Assembly (NCBI GenBank): GCA_025462735.1
Contig: JAOAPC010000022.1
Location: 62,001-126,000 of the forward strand
DNA: 64,000 bases
Reading direction: 5' to 3'
Source: Acidobacteriaceae bacterium
GTDB lineage: Bacteria > Acidobacteriota > Terriglobia > Terriglobales > Acidobacteriaceae
Under the pieces are notes generated by a model, which made no database searches, had not been told where the DNA came from, and saw only the letters and a list, made by a program, of their open reading frames with translations. Each line of letters opens with the position of its first letter. The stretch's first letter is position 1. Positions 35,079 through 43,440 of this stretch are shown here, piece after piece. A program made the position numbers and the translations under genes.

Positions 35079-35459
35079 TTACGCCACGCTCGAATTCGGC
35101 CGCCACATCCTATTTGCTGGCCGAGTTACATATGAGACGAACAGCAGCACCAACGCCACCACTGCAAACATCGCTTTCGGTTTCTCGTTCGCCAGATAAT
35201 GCGCGACAATCGCACAGATCCAGGCGAAGGTGAATCCCGCATAGGCCCATTCTTTGAGTTTGGGATAGCCGGGAACGAGCAGCGCGATCGCGCCCAACGG
35301 TTTCATGATCCCCAGAATGATGCGTAGTTGCTGCGGATATCCATCGCGAGCAAATCCTTCGACCGCCTGCGGGTTTCCCGATAGATAAGTGAACGCCGCA
35401 AAGCACATCAGCGCCGCGATCACTCCGGTGCTTATCCAATAAATTATCTTGCGTGCCAT
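35079..35459 (-). CDS. DoxX-like small membrane protein
   Basis: A 126-residue membrane protein with four helices: KIIYWISTGVIAALMCFAAF, a conserved GIMKPLGAIALLVPGYPKLKEWAY core, FTFAWICAIVAHYLA and MFAVVALVLLFVSY. This fits the DoxX/DoxX-like family, which often accompanies SRPBCC and ArsR genes and is linked to redox or stress functions. The ATG at 35459 has GAGGAG upstream. The last codons run into the repeat block at 35040-35100, so the C-terminal tail may be repeat-derived. Confidence 0.75.
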   Translation of the reverse strand: MARKIIYWISTGVIAALMCFAAFTYLSGNPQAVEGFARDGYPQQLRIILGIMKPLGAIALLVPGYPKLKEWAYAGFTFAWICAIVAHYLANEKPKAMFAVVALVLLFVSYVTRPANRMWRPNSSVA

Positions 35460-35713
35460 GTGTTCTCCTCGGTGAACAGAGTAGCAGGAGCTGTCCGTCT
35501 TTGGCGCGCATTTAATTCTCGAGGTCGATAGTTCGTGATCTTCGGTCGCAATGTGACTGACCACAGACGAGGTGCCCCATCTTTCGCGTTCTTGGCGAAA
35601 GGTGGGAACCTTTTTTCGGCACGGCTAAAAGCCGTGCCCTTCCCAATTACGTGCGTCCGAAAAAGCATGGGCTTCCGACACTTGAACCAACGACCGTCGT
35701 GCCATCCGAAGCG
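35460..35713. repeat. Intergenic palindromic repeats
   Basis: Contains an intact GTGCCCCATCTTTCGC...GCGAAAGGTGGGAACC palindrome (35570-35610) and the GGCACGGCTAAAAGCCGTGCC palindrome (35618-35638, a variant of the repeats at 22047). No gene seen. Confidence 0.6.
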
Positions 35714-36208
35714 CTACTTCGCCGCGGCGTGATGGTCGTAGCTGATCACGCGTGTGATCTTCCATGCGCCATCTTTGTATTGCCACAGATGAATGAACTT
35801 GCCTTCGCCCACTCCGATGGTGTCTTCGTGTCCGGGATGGTGAAAGCGGTGAACCCCGACTTCGAGCGCGCCGTATCCCTTCATGTAATAGACCTGCAGC
35901 GTCCCGGGAACGAGTTCGCGCGTGGTTTGACCGCAAATGTTTTTCTTTACGCTTTCGGTAAGGGCCGCGTTGCCAAGAGTGACTCCGCCCTGATCGTGGT
36001 AAAACTCCACGCCGTCGGCGATGAAGGAAGAAAACTTCGGCAGGTCGCAGCGGTTGTAAGCGTCGAATAAAGCCGCATCGAGCGCGGTGATGGTCTTATC
36101 GAGTTCCGCCTGATTGGTGATTTGGGCGAGCGGCAAAATTTCCTGAGCGTTAGCTGAAACTGACAGGGTGAGAAGGAAGAGAGACAGCAGCATTCTGGTT
36201 AGTTTCAT
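35714..36208 (-). CDS. Exported SnoaL/NTF2-like (DUF4440-type) protein
   Basis: A 164-residue protein with signal peptide MKLTRMLLSLFLLTLSVSANA. It then has a cone-shaped NTF2-like domain: ELDKTITALDAALFDAYNRC, FIADGVEFYHDQGG, and the C-terminal strand KFIHLWQYKDGAWKITRVISYDHH. Family members are ketosteroid-isomerase-like small-molecule enzymes or binding proteins. No catalytic assignment is possible. The ATG at 36208 starts the signal peptide; the frame continues upstream without need. Confidence 0.72.
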   Translation of the reverse strand: MKLTRMLLSLFLLTLSVSANAQEILPLAQITNQAELDKTITALDAALFDAYNRCDLPKFSSFIADGVEFYHDQGGVTLGNAALTESVKKNICGQTTRELVPGTLQVYYMKGYGALEVGVHRFHHPGHEDTIGVGEGKFIHLWQYKDGAWKITRVISYDHHAAAK

Positions 36209-36620
36209 TTGACCGGCTTTCGGGAGATTTGAAGTCACGGAGTGATACGGAGGAAGGGAAGGGAATGTTCCGGGGGGATAAGTCAAAGCAGTTCCGGGAA
36301 GGGCACGAGTTTCACTCGTGCCACATCAGCGCAACAAAGAGTGGGGCTTTAGCCGCTGAGGCGAGGTCTTCGCACTCAGGTTTCCCAAAAGCAGGTTCCT
36401 CGACTGTGAAGATCATTCGCTTTTCGAATGATCTTCTTCGCTCGGAATGACAGAGTAAGGGATTAAGAATGTCGGGCGCTCAGGGCAGGCCGACCCACAC
36501 GGACACAGGTCATGCCGGCACCCGCGCCCGTCCCCGCATGGTTCGTGGTTTGGCCAACGACCAACGACGGTCCGCCGATCCTGTCCACTGACAACTGAAT
36601 CCCGCGCTATACTTGGCTTA
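36209..36620. repeat. 412-base intergenic region with palindromes and a nested repeat
   Basis: GGCACGAGTTTCACTCGTGCC (36302-36322) is a strong hairpin. GAATGATCTTCTTCG follows TTCGCTTTTCGAATGATC in a local direct repeat (about 36416-36440). At 36468-36501 the reversed GTGTGGGTCGG...CCGAC repeat is interrupted by CGGGCGCTCAGGGCAGG. It should also hold the miaB promoter. No gene seen. Confidence 0.6.
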
Positions 36621-37991
36621 ATGTCCGCGGCAGAGCAGCAAGACAAGACTTTTTACCTCGAAACTTTCGGCTGCCAGATGAATGCTCACGACTCGGAAAA
36701 GGTCGTCGGCACGCTGGTCTCGCAGGGATACCGCCAGGTCCCGACCGTCGAGGAAGCCGGACTGGTGCTCTACAACACCTGCTCCATTCGAGATAAAGCC
36801 GAACAGAAAGTCTTCCATCGCCTGGCTGACTTCAAGAAGCTCGAAAAACAAGGAAAAAGGTTCGGCGTGCTCGGCTGCGTGGCCCAGCAGGAAGGCGAAA
36901 AGATTTTCGAAAAAGCGCCGCATGTTTCGCTGGTATGCGGATCGGCTTCGTACCGCAAGTTGCCTGAGATGCTGCTGCAGATCGAACGCGCGCCGGTGCT
37001 GACAGGGAAGTTCGACATACAGAAGCGGCTGCGTGTTACCGGGCTCGACGATCGCGAAACCGACGAGTGCTTTGAGACCGAGTTCACCGCCCGCACCAAT
37101 CCGCACCGCGGCTACATCACCATTATTGAAGGATGTGACAAATTCTGCTCCTACTGCGTGGTCCCGTTTACGCGCGGCAAGGAGCGCAGCCGGACATCGG
37201 ATTCAGTCTTGGCGGAGGCCCGGCAAATGGCCGAGCTGGGCTATACCGAAATTCAGTTGCTCGGGCAGAACGTGAATTCGTACAAAGACGCAGCAGGGAA
37301 GCGAACTTTCGCGGAATTGCTGGCGGCGGTGGGCGAAGTTCGCGGAATTCGTCGCGTGCGTTTTACCACGTCGCATCCGCGGGATTTTGGCAAAGACATT
37401 ATTGATGCCATCGACTCGGTTCCCGCGCTTTGTGATCACGTGCATTTGCCGGTACAAAGTGGATCGACGCGCGTGCTCGACGCGATGCAGCGGCTCTATA
37501 CCCGCGAGCAATATTTGGAGCGAATTTCGTGGATGAAGTCGGCGCGGCGGGATATCAGCATCACCAGCGATGTGATTGTTGGCTTCCCGGGAGAGACCGA
37601 AGATGATTTCCAGCTGACGCTTTCGTTGCTCGATGAAGTGGAATACGACGCGGTGTTTGCCTTCAAATATTCGCCGCGGCCGAACACTCCGTCGATCAAG
37701 ATGGAAGACGCGATTCCGGACGAGGAGAAGTCGCGACGGCTGGCAGCTTTGCTGGAAAAGCAACGCGAGATCCAGAAGCGGCGAAATCAAAAGCATCTCA
37801 GCGAGATAGTTGAAGTGATGGTTGAAGGGAAGAACGATGCCCGCGGCCAGTGGATGGGCCGGACGTCCCAGAATAAGACGCTGAACTTCGTGGCGCCGGA
37901 GGGGTGTAGTTTCGAATCGGGCAGCTACGTCCCAGTGCGCGTGACGACCGCCTTGCCGAACAGTCTGGTGGGTGAGATGGTGGATGGTTAA
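36621..37991 (+). CDS. miaB: tRNA-2-methylthio-N6-dimethylallyladenosine synthase
   Basis: Radical-SAM methylthiotransferase that adds the 2-methylthio group to i6A37 of tRNAs. The 456-residue protein has the UPF0004 domain with three cluster cysteines (FGCQMN, NTCSIRDKA, GCVAQQEG), the radical SAM CxxxCxxC in GCDKFCSYCVV, and a C-terminal TRAM domain ending in VPVRVTTALPNSLVGEMV. Length is typical. The bifunctional nuclease gene follows after 19 bases and is probably cotranscribed. Confidence 0.96.
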   Translation: MSAAEQQDKTFYLETFGCQMNAHDSEKVVGTLVSQGYRQVPTVEEAGLVLYNTCSIRDKAEQKVFHRLADFKKLEKQGKRFGVLGCVAQQEGEKIFEKAPHVSLVCGSASYRKLPEMLLQIERAPVLTGKFDIQKRLRVTGLDDRETDECFETEFTARTNPHRGYITIIEGCDKFCSYCVVPFTRGKERSRTSDSVLAEARQMAELGYTEIQLLGQNVNSYKDAAGKRTFAELLAAVGEVRGIRRVRFTTSHPRDFGKDIIDAIDSVPALCDHVHLPVQSGSTRVLDAMQRLYTREQYLERISWMKSARRDISITSDVIVGFPGETEDDFQLTLSLLDEVEYDAVFAFKYSPRPNTPSIKMEDAIPDEEKSRRLAALLEKQREIQKRRNQKHLSEIVEVMVEGKNDARGQWMGRTSQNKTLNFVAPEGCSFESGSYVPVRVTTALPNSLVGEMVDG

Positions 37992-38010
37992 TCCTCTTTG
38001 AGGAGTCACA

Positions 38011-38493
38011 ATGGAAGTCGAGATGAAAATTCGCGGTTTGCTGATGGACCCGGTAACTAACACTCCAATTGTGATTCTCCGCGACTCCGGCAACGAGACA
38101 GTTTTGCCAATCTGGGTCGGCGTTTACGAGGCCAATGCCATCGCCCTGGAAATCGAGAAGGTCAGCACTCCGCGTCCCATGACCCACGATCTGATCAAGA
38201 ACGTGCTGGCCGGGCTCGACGCGCGCGTCCACAAGGTAGTCGTCACCGAACTGAAAGAAGACACGTTTTACGCGGTCATCTGGATGGAGCGCGACGGCAA
38301 AATCATTAGCGTCGACTCGCGTCCTTCGGACGCGCTGGCGCTCGCGCTGCGCGTGGATTGTCCCATCTTCGTGGAAGAAGAAGTCCTGAAGACCTCCAAG
38401 AAGGCGGCTAATGCCTCCGAAACCACAAGCGAAGAGCTTCGCAAATGGCTGGAAGGCCTGAACGACGAGGACCTCGGCCATTACAAAATGTAA
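38011..38493 (+). CDS. Bifunctional nuclease (BFN/DUF151) family protein
   Basis: A 160-residue DUF151 protein: MKIRGLLMDPVTNTPIVIL, WVGVYEANAIALEIE and DSRPSDALALALRVDCPIFV, the family's signatures. Members have been described as having both DNase and RNase activity, but this is known from few examples. A charged, probably flexible C-terminal tail follows. Its position 19 bases after miaB indicates a shared transcript. Confidence 0.88.
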   Translation: MEVEMKIRGLLMDPVTNTPIVILRDSGNETVLPIWVGVYEANAIALEIEKVSTPRPMTHDLIKNVLAGLDARVHKVVVTELKEDTFYAVIWMERDGKIISVDSRPSDALALALRVDCPIFVEEEVLKTSKKAANASETTSEELRKWLEGLNDEDLGHYKM

Positions 38494-38551
38494 GGAGTTG
38501 CGGAACGCGCGGTATTCGGGCCGTTTCGCCAACTTTACATAATACTTGTTA

Positions 38552-38578
38552 TCGGACATTGCACGGACGATAACGATA
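38552..38578. promoter_or_regulatory. Inverted repeat between convergent genes
   Basis: GTTATCG and CGATAAC (7-base arms, 13-base loop) lie between the ends of the miaB-nuclease pair and the minus-strand gene. No T-run follows, so it is a weak terminator candidate or an unassigned site. Confidence 0.3.
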
Positions 38579-38617
38579 TCGCGGCTTTCCAATGGCTTCA
38601 GGCGTAGTGGACCTTGA

Positions 38618-39220
38618 TCAATCTGCCAGATTCTTCAGCAATTCCCCTGTTGAGACGGGCTTTGAGGACCGTATGCTTGCGCTCAAAAGGCGGCGCGGAT
38701 CAAGGTTGTAGGTCAATTCTGCGTGTCCAAACAGTTTGTTGGCGAGCCGTTGAAAGTCCGGCGCAGCGGCTTGGCGGGTTTTCTCGTCGTTTGGGGATAG
38801 AAGCCTGTCGTTGATGATCAATTGCACATCCTGACCGTTAAAGCGGAACCTTCCATTTAGCCGCGTATCTGACTCTAATCGTTGGCACGCGAGAAGAGCG
38901 GAACGCGTAGCTTGGCTCGAACGATCCAGGTTAGTGCCGGCCAGCGAGGCCTTGCGGTTGTAACGGAGGCCGAGAAGACCGTCGGTATTATCCAAGCTGT
39001 AGTCGGCTTCGTGGCCGATAAGCATTAGTCCCGGACCCTGCTTCACGTGGCGGTAGTCGGCGACGTCCAGCAGTAGCTCATCGAAGATCTGATCTTGAAT
39101 CCAGCTGTGGAACACCGGGATCACGGCGTCGAGAGCGATGCTCGCGGATTCCTTCAGGAGAAGCTTTACATTGATATGCTGCAGCTCGACCGTGACTTCC
39201 TCCTCTAAGATGGATCGCAA
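38618..39220 (-). CDS. Conserved hypothetical protein
   Basis: A 200-residue soluble protein. Visible features are an acidic start, HSWIQDQIFDELLLDVADYR, GPGLMLIGHEADYSLDN and a C-terminal KLFGHAELTYNLDPR. No known domain was recognised. The start is a TTG at 39220 with GGAG seven bases before it, and no better in-frame start is visible nearby. It lies between repeat DNA (GGCACGGCTGAAGCTGTGCC at 39270-39289) and the nuclease gene. Confidence 0.6.
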   Translation of the reverse strand: MRSILEEEVTVELQHINVKLLLKESASIALDAVIPVFHSWIQDQIFDELLLDVADYRHVKQGPGLMLIGHEADYSLDNTDGLLGLRYNRKASLAGTNLDRSSQATRSALLACQRLESDTRLNGRFRFNGQDVQLIINDRLLSPNDEKTRQAAAPDFQRLANKLFGHAELTYNLDPRRLLSASIRSSKPVSTGELLKNLAD

Positions 39221-39315
39221 GCTTTTCTCCGTTAGCGGCTAAAGCCGCCATTCATTATGTCCGCTCGTCGGCACGGCTGAAGCTGTGCCCTGATACAAAA
39301 CTCAACTCCTCCACA

Positions 39316-41610
39316 TCACACCGCGACTGGCTTTCCGAGCCGGTTGCTGCAACTGTGGGCGGCGTCGATGAAGAGTTGCGCTTCATCAATCAAATACCGG
39401 CTCGACTCCTCGCTATAAGGCTGGCCCGCTTTTTCATGCGCGGCAAACAGGTAACCAGCAAATTTGCCACCGGCAAATGGATCAAAAAATAGTCGCGTGT
39501 CGTAGTAGCGTTGACGAAATTCCGCGACAATCTGGTCTGGATCATCGCCGATATCCTGATTTTCTGCGCGAACCAGCGCCCGGGCGGCAGTCAGCATCGA
39601 GTGATAGGCGGACTTGCCGGCCTGGTCGACTTCGCCTTTCTCGAACAACAACTGGGCTTCGAACAATTCCCTTTCGGCTGCCGCCAGACCGAAATCCACC
39701 GCTGACACGACTTCTCCGGCGCATTCGCCTTCGCCCATATCTCCGAGCGTGTACTCTCGCGGGTCTCCCCAATCGCTGAAGATGGAACTGTCTCCGGCGG
39801 CCGGGCGCGTAAGATCTTCGAGCATGTTTTTCAGTTCAGCTTTGCCGGTGCGCTTAACAAAGTCCTTGAACGCTTCGCCGTTCTCGCGTTCGGCCACATA
39901 CCGATTCGTAAGACGGGTCACGACCTGGGGAATGTTCTTGGACGGAACCGCCGCCACCGGCAATCCATAGGAGGCGGCGTTGTGCTCCCACTGGCCTCCC
40001 AACACAACCTGAAAATGCGGAACCGCATGACCAGCGATCTTGCGGCTGACGCCGTAGAATCCCAGGTCGGCCACGTGATGCTGGCCGCAACTGTTGAAAC
40101 AACCACTGATCTTGATATGAAGGTTCTGGACGGCTTCATCGGACTGAAAGCTTTTCTCACTGACCTGCCTGCGAAGTTCGGCCGCGAGTCCGCGCGACGA
40201 AGATATGCCGAGCTTGCAGGTGTCGGTTCCCGGGCAGGAGGTAACGTCAACCAGCGCACCCGCGCCAACATCAGCCAATCCCGCAGCATCGAGGGCCTTG
40301 TAGAGGTCCGGCAGATCGCCCTTGCTGACCCAACGAATCACGAAATTCTGTTCCACGGTTGTGCGTATAGTTTCTTTGGTAAAGCGACGAACGATGTCTG
40401 CCAACGAGCGCAATTGGTTGGCGGTGATATCGCCCAGCGGGAGGGCGATGGTCACAGTCACGTAGCCGGGTTGGCGTTGTGGCCGATTATTAAACTTCAT
40501 CCAACGCTTGAAGTTTTCTGAAGCGCCATTTAGATCGCCGATTGTAACCAGCGAAGACTCCGCAGTCTCGTTTTGTGGAGCTTCTTTCAGCGGCGTTTCT
40601 CGAAATTCTGACCGAGCCTGCTCAATGTATTCGGTCCACCGCGGATCAAATGGAAGCGTCTTTCTTTCTTCGAAGACCAGCTCACGAAATTTTTCAATTC
40701 CTAAATCCTGGATCAGGAACTTGATCCGAGCGCGGTTGCGGTTCTTCTTTTCACCGAGCCGCGCAAACACTCTGGCGATGGATTGCGTGAGCGGCAAGAG
40801 TTCTTCCGGCGGGACAAAGGAATCGAGCAGCTTGGCATGGTAGGGCACGGCGCCAAGGCCTCCGCCGACGTACATTTCGAAACCCAGCTCTTCCCTTCCA
40901 GTCGCTTCGTTAATCCGCGTTTTTGCAATCAAGCCCAGGTCGTGCAAACTGGTCAGCCCGCAGGCGTGTTGGGCGCACCCGCTGAAGGCCGGTTTAAATT
41001 TGCGGCCGAAATTCTGGCAATCTGGATGGCCGAGCAAGAAACGCGACAATGCGCGTGCATAGGGCGTCACGTCAAAACTTTCATCGGTGCACACGCCGGC
41101 ATACGGACAAGCGGTTACGTTGCGCACGGAATTCCCGCAAGCTTCGCGAGTGGTGATATTTGCGGCGGCCAGGCGGCGCATCAGGGCCGGGGTGTCGTCA
41201 ATGTGGATGTAGTGAAGCTGAAAATCCTGGCGGGTGGTGACGTGAGCAATACCGTCTGAATACTCCTCAGCCAGCTCTGCCATGGTTTCGAGCTGCGACG
41301 CGTTGAGGCCGCCGGCAGGAACCTTGATACGCTGCATGCCGGGCGCGTCCCACATGGTATTTGGCCCTTTGGTGAAATCACCGGAGGGAAAATTGAGCTT
41401 CTGGACTTTTTGTCCATCGTTGCGCTGGCCGTTGTCATAACGCTGGCCGTAGGCTCCGCGACGCAGACGGGTCTCCGCAAACAGGCGCTCCTCGAGTTTG
41501 CCCTGTTTGCGCAGCGCGATTTCGGTTTCAAAAATGTCGATTTCACGGGCAAGCTCTTCCGGCATCTTTCCGTCGAGTTTTTGTTTCCAAAGCGAGTTGG
41601 AGGATTTCAT
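39316..41610 (-). CDS. Ferredoxin-type siroheme nitrite/sulfite reductase with C-terminal helical (HEPN-like) domain
   Basis: A 764-residue assimilatory reductase converting sulfite to sulfide or nitrite to ammonia by six-electron transfer through siroheme and a 4Fe-4S cluster. The C-terminal catalytic half has the cluster ligands CPGTDTCKLG and GCFNSCGQ. The N-terminal half also carries related motifs (CPYAGVC and GCAQHACG), where homologues' first half is often degenerate. After the reductase core, about 120 residues (EVDQAGKSAYHSMLTAARAL...YLIDEAQLFIDAAHSC) form a helical, HEPN-like extension not needed for catalysis. Sulfite versus nitrite cannot be decided from sequence alone. Confidence 0.85.
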   Translation of the reverse strand: MKSSNSLWKQKLDGKMPEELAREIDIFETEIALRKQGKLEERLFAETRLRRGAYGQRYDNGQRNDGQKVQKLNFPSGDFTKGPNTMWDAPGMQRIKVPAGGLNASQLETMAELAEEYSDGIAHVTTRQDFQLHYIHIDDTPALMRRLAAANITTREACGNSVRNVTACPYAGVCTDESFDVTPYARALSRFLLGHPDCQNFGRKFKPAFSGCAQHACGLTSLHDLGLIAKTRINEATGREELGFEMYVGGGLGAVPYHAKLLDSFVPPEELLPLTQSIARVFARLGEKKNRNRARIKFLIQDLGIEKFRELVFEERKTLPFDPRWTEYIEQARSEFRETPLKEAPQNETAESSLVTIGDLNGASENFKRWMKFNNRPQRQPGYVTVTIALPLGDITANQLRSLADIVRRFTKETIRTTVEQNFVIRWVSKGDLPDLYKALDAAGLADVGAGALVDVTSCPGTDTCKLGISSSRGLAAELRRQVSEKSFQSDEAVQNLHIKISGCFNSCGQHHVADLGFYGVSRKIAGHAVPHFQVVLGGQWEHNAASYGLPVAAVPSKNIPQVVTRLTNRYVAERENGEAFKDFVKRTGKAELKNMLEDLTRPAAGDSSIFSDWGDPREYTLGDMGEGECAGEVVSAVDFGLAAAERELFEAQLLFEKGEVDQAGKSAYHSMLTAARALVRAENQDIGDDPDQIVAEFRQRYYDTRLFFDPFAGGKFAGYLFAAHEKAGQPYSEESSRYLIDEAQLFIDAAHSCSNRLGKPVAV

Positions 41611-41724
41611 AGTTTGGTAGTCCCGGGCACCGTGAACTCACGTTTCAAGGTTTCTCAGGTTTCAAAGTTTCGCGCATTGACCGTGAAACCTGCGAAACCT
41701 TGATACCTTGAAACTTGCTCCTAA

Positions 41725-41819
41725 AACACGAAACCCACCAGCCAGCTCTTCTGGCGGTGGGTGTGAGCTTAAAAAATATTAGTGCTGCTTAGCTCGATTG
41801 CACCCTGTCCCCAGAAGAG
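41725..41819 (-). promoter_or_regulatory. Candidate transcription attenuator in the reductase leader
   Basis: On the minus strand CCCACCGCCAGAAGAGCTGG then CTGGTGGG forms a long hairpin (41734-41761) followed by TTTCGTGTTTT, like an intrinsic terminator upstream of the reductase. About 60 bases earlier the leader has CTCTTCTGG (41811-41819), a perfect 9-base complement of CCAGAAGAG in the hairpin's left arm and loop. It could therefore act as an antiterminator. A mutually exclusive fold of this kind is inferred. Confidence 0.4.
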
Positions 41820-42043
41820 ACACGACAGCTACAACAACAGCACATGGCCATCTTCTGGACCCAGGTATAGGACATTTACTTAAGTATTATCGCCGTTTTG
41901 GAAGGGTTAGCGCAATTGGAATATTCGATTGGGGAGTTTGGAAAAACAGATGCGGGGCGCTTCCTCTGCCCTTTAAATTGGCCATTAGTGGGAGCCAATG
42001 CAGAGCCAAAGCCACCGATGAGATGCTGCACGCCAGATCCCTC

Positions 42044-42242
42044 GTCCCGCTGGTAAAAGCGCGGGACTTCGGGATGACGCCATATTCAACTTTTCAAATC
42101 TGACTGACATCTGGTTTTTGATGGATAACCTAATCGCACTTTTCCACTGATTCAAGGGAGCCGCTCTCCACACCCCTACTTCCCGGACGAGCGGCTTCCT
42201 TTTTGAATAACTCTCGGCCAGCTTATCCCAGCACAATTCTTG
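42044..42242. repeat. Tandem duplication, unit A
   Basis: A 199-base unit starting GTCCCGCTGGTAAAAGCGCG and ending CCAGCACAATTCTTGG. It contains a plus-strand terminator-like hairpin (GGGAGCCGCTC...GAGCGGCTTCC then TTTTT at 42156-42204). The end matches the final codons of truB. Confidence 0.8.
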
Positions 42243-42450
42243 GTCCCGCTGGTAAAAGCGCGGGACTTCGGGATGACGCCATACTCAACCTGTCAAATAC
42301 CTGACTGACATAAAGGTTTTGGTCGAATAGGCTGTTTGCACCTTTCAACTGATTCGAGGGAGCCGCTCCTCCACACCCCTTCCCCGGACGAGCGGCTTCC
42401 TTTTTTGGATGACAATGGCCGCCAGTTTTATACCAGCACAATTCTCGGGT
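42243..42450. repeat. Tandem duplication, unit B
   Basis: A 208-base near-copy of unit A directly adjoining it, with its hairpin and T-run at 42358-42406. It ends in CCAGCACAATTCTCGG, which encodes the last residues (RIVLV) of TruB on the minus strand, so unit B overlaps the 3' end of truB. Confidence 0.8.
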
Positions 42451-43321
42451 GAAACAGGGTTCCGGCGATGCGGGTCGAGATGGCGATCAGGTCACGCTGG
42501 CCATAGAACACCTTTACTTCGCGGGCGCGGGAGAGCTCAGGAAGATTCACTGATCGACCATGGCGGATGTGGGCGATGATCTCGTCGGTAGCGGTGACCG
42601 AGGGGATGGAAGGCAGAAGCTTACGGGGATGGATTAGCAGGTCAGCGATGGCTTCGTCGCCTGTCGTTGTCCTTGCCTGGGCGGCCGCTTCAAGCTCGTG
42701 GAGCGTGTGCGCGTCTCCGAGCTGGAATTCGGCAACGGCGGTGCGCCGCAGCGATTGCAAGTGGGCACCGCAGCCGGCGAGCTGCCCCATTTCGTGAGCG
42801 ATACTTCGCATATACGTCCCCGAAGCGACACGGGCCTGAAATCGGGCACAGGTGTCTTCGATCCCCAGAATTTCGAACTGCTTGATCTCCACTGTAACCG
42901 GCGTGAGGACAACTTCCTTCTTTTTGCGGGCCAATTTGTAGGCTGGAACGCCTTTGATCTTTTTTGCCGAAAATGGCGGCGGCATCTGCTCAATGCTGCC
43001 GACGAAATTCGCCGCGAGTTCGCGAACTTGAGTGAGGGTCAGCGATGGCTGTTGCGGTTCGCTGACGGGCTCGCCTTCCGCATCATAAGTATCGGTCGCA
43101 AAGCCGAATCGGATCACGCCTTCGTAGCTCTTTTCTGACGACAGATAAAACTGCGCGAGTCGGGTCATGTTTCCGAGAACAAGCGGCAAAACGCCTGTGG
43201 CCAACGGATCGAGAGTGCCCAAATGTCCGACGGCCTTTTGTTGCAAAATGCGGCGGACGCGGGCGACGACATCGTGAGAGGTCAGCCCGGAAGGCTTATC
43301 GATGATGAGGACGCCATTCAT
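42428..43321 (-). CDS. truB: tRNA pseudouridine(55) synthase
   Basis: Makes pseudouridine 55 in the T-loop of tRNAs. The 297-residue protein has IIDKPSGLTSHDVVARVRR and the catalytic-Asp motif GHLGTLDPLATGVLPL, then KSYEGVIRFGFATDTYDAEG and a PUA-like C-terminal part. The stop lies within repeat unit B, and the unit A copy keeps the last codons almost unchanged. This shows the duplication included the gene's end. Probably monocistronic, with divergent rhomboid upstream. Confidence 0.95.
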   Translation of the reverse strand: MNGVLIIDKPSGLTSHDVVARVRRILQQKAVGHLGTLDPLATGVLPLVLGNMTRLAQFYLSSEKSYEGVIRFGFATDTYDAEGEPVSEPQQPSLTLTQVRELAANFVGSIEQMPPPFSAKKIKGVPAYKLARKKKEVVLTPVTVEIKQFEILGIEDTCARFQARVASGTYMRSIAHEMGQLAGCGAHLQSLRRTAVAEFQLGDAHTLHELEAAAQARTTTGDEAIADLLIHPRKLLPSIPSVTATDEIIAHIRHGRSVNLPELSRAREVKVFYGQRDLIAISTRIAGTLFHPRIVLV

Positions 43322-43329
43322 GGCAAGAA

Positions 43330-43438
43330 TTTAGTAATTTGGTAATCGGATAATTTGGTAATTTGAATACGCCACGCGATGAGAAGCTGATCGATTTCTC
43401 AATTTTCGAATATCGCAATTACCAAGTTACCAAATAGT
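43330..43438. repeat. Imperfect inverted repeat between truB and the rhomboid gene
   Basis: ATTTGGTAAT occurs twice (43337-43363) and faces AATTACCAAGTTACCAAAT (43417-43435), allowing a long AT-rich stem across the divergent promoter region. A different element of the same style lies at 41642-41714. Confidence 0.5.
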
Positions 43439-43440
43439 CT

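Larger units (their letters stand above)
41611..42427. other. 817-base intergenic region: reductase leader plus tandem 200-base duplication
   Basis: No protein-coding gene is credible here. From right to left it holds the two tandem repeat units (separate entry), then a minus-strand hairpin with a possible competitor sequence before the reductase (separate entry). Last comes an inverted repeat at 41642-41714 with GTTTCAAGGTTTCTCAGGTT pairing with TGAAACCTGCGAAACCTTG and a shifted TTGAAAC. Confidence 0.6.

Noticed and set aside
41985-42441. Two small minus-strand frames containing MASSRSPALLPAG
   Set aside because: They read through the tandem repeat units. The shared peptide comes from the GTCCCGCTGG repeat, not from a gene.
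42044-42450. Tandem glycine-type riboswitch for the reductase
   Set aside because: Two copies suggested it, but no known aptamer core was recognised and the terminators point the other way.
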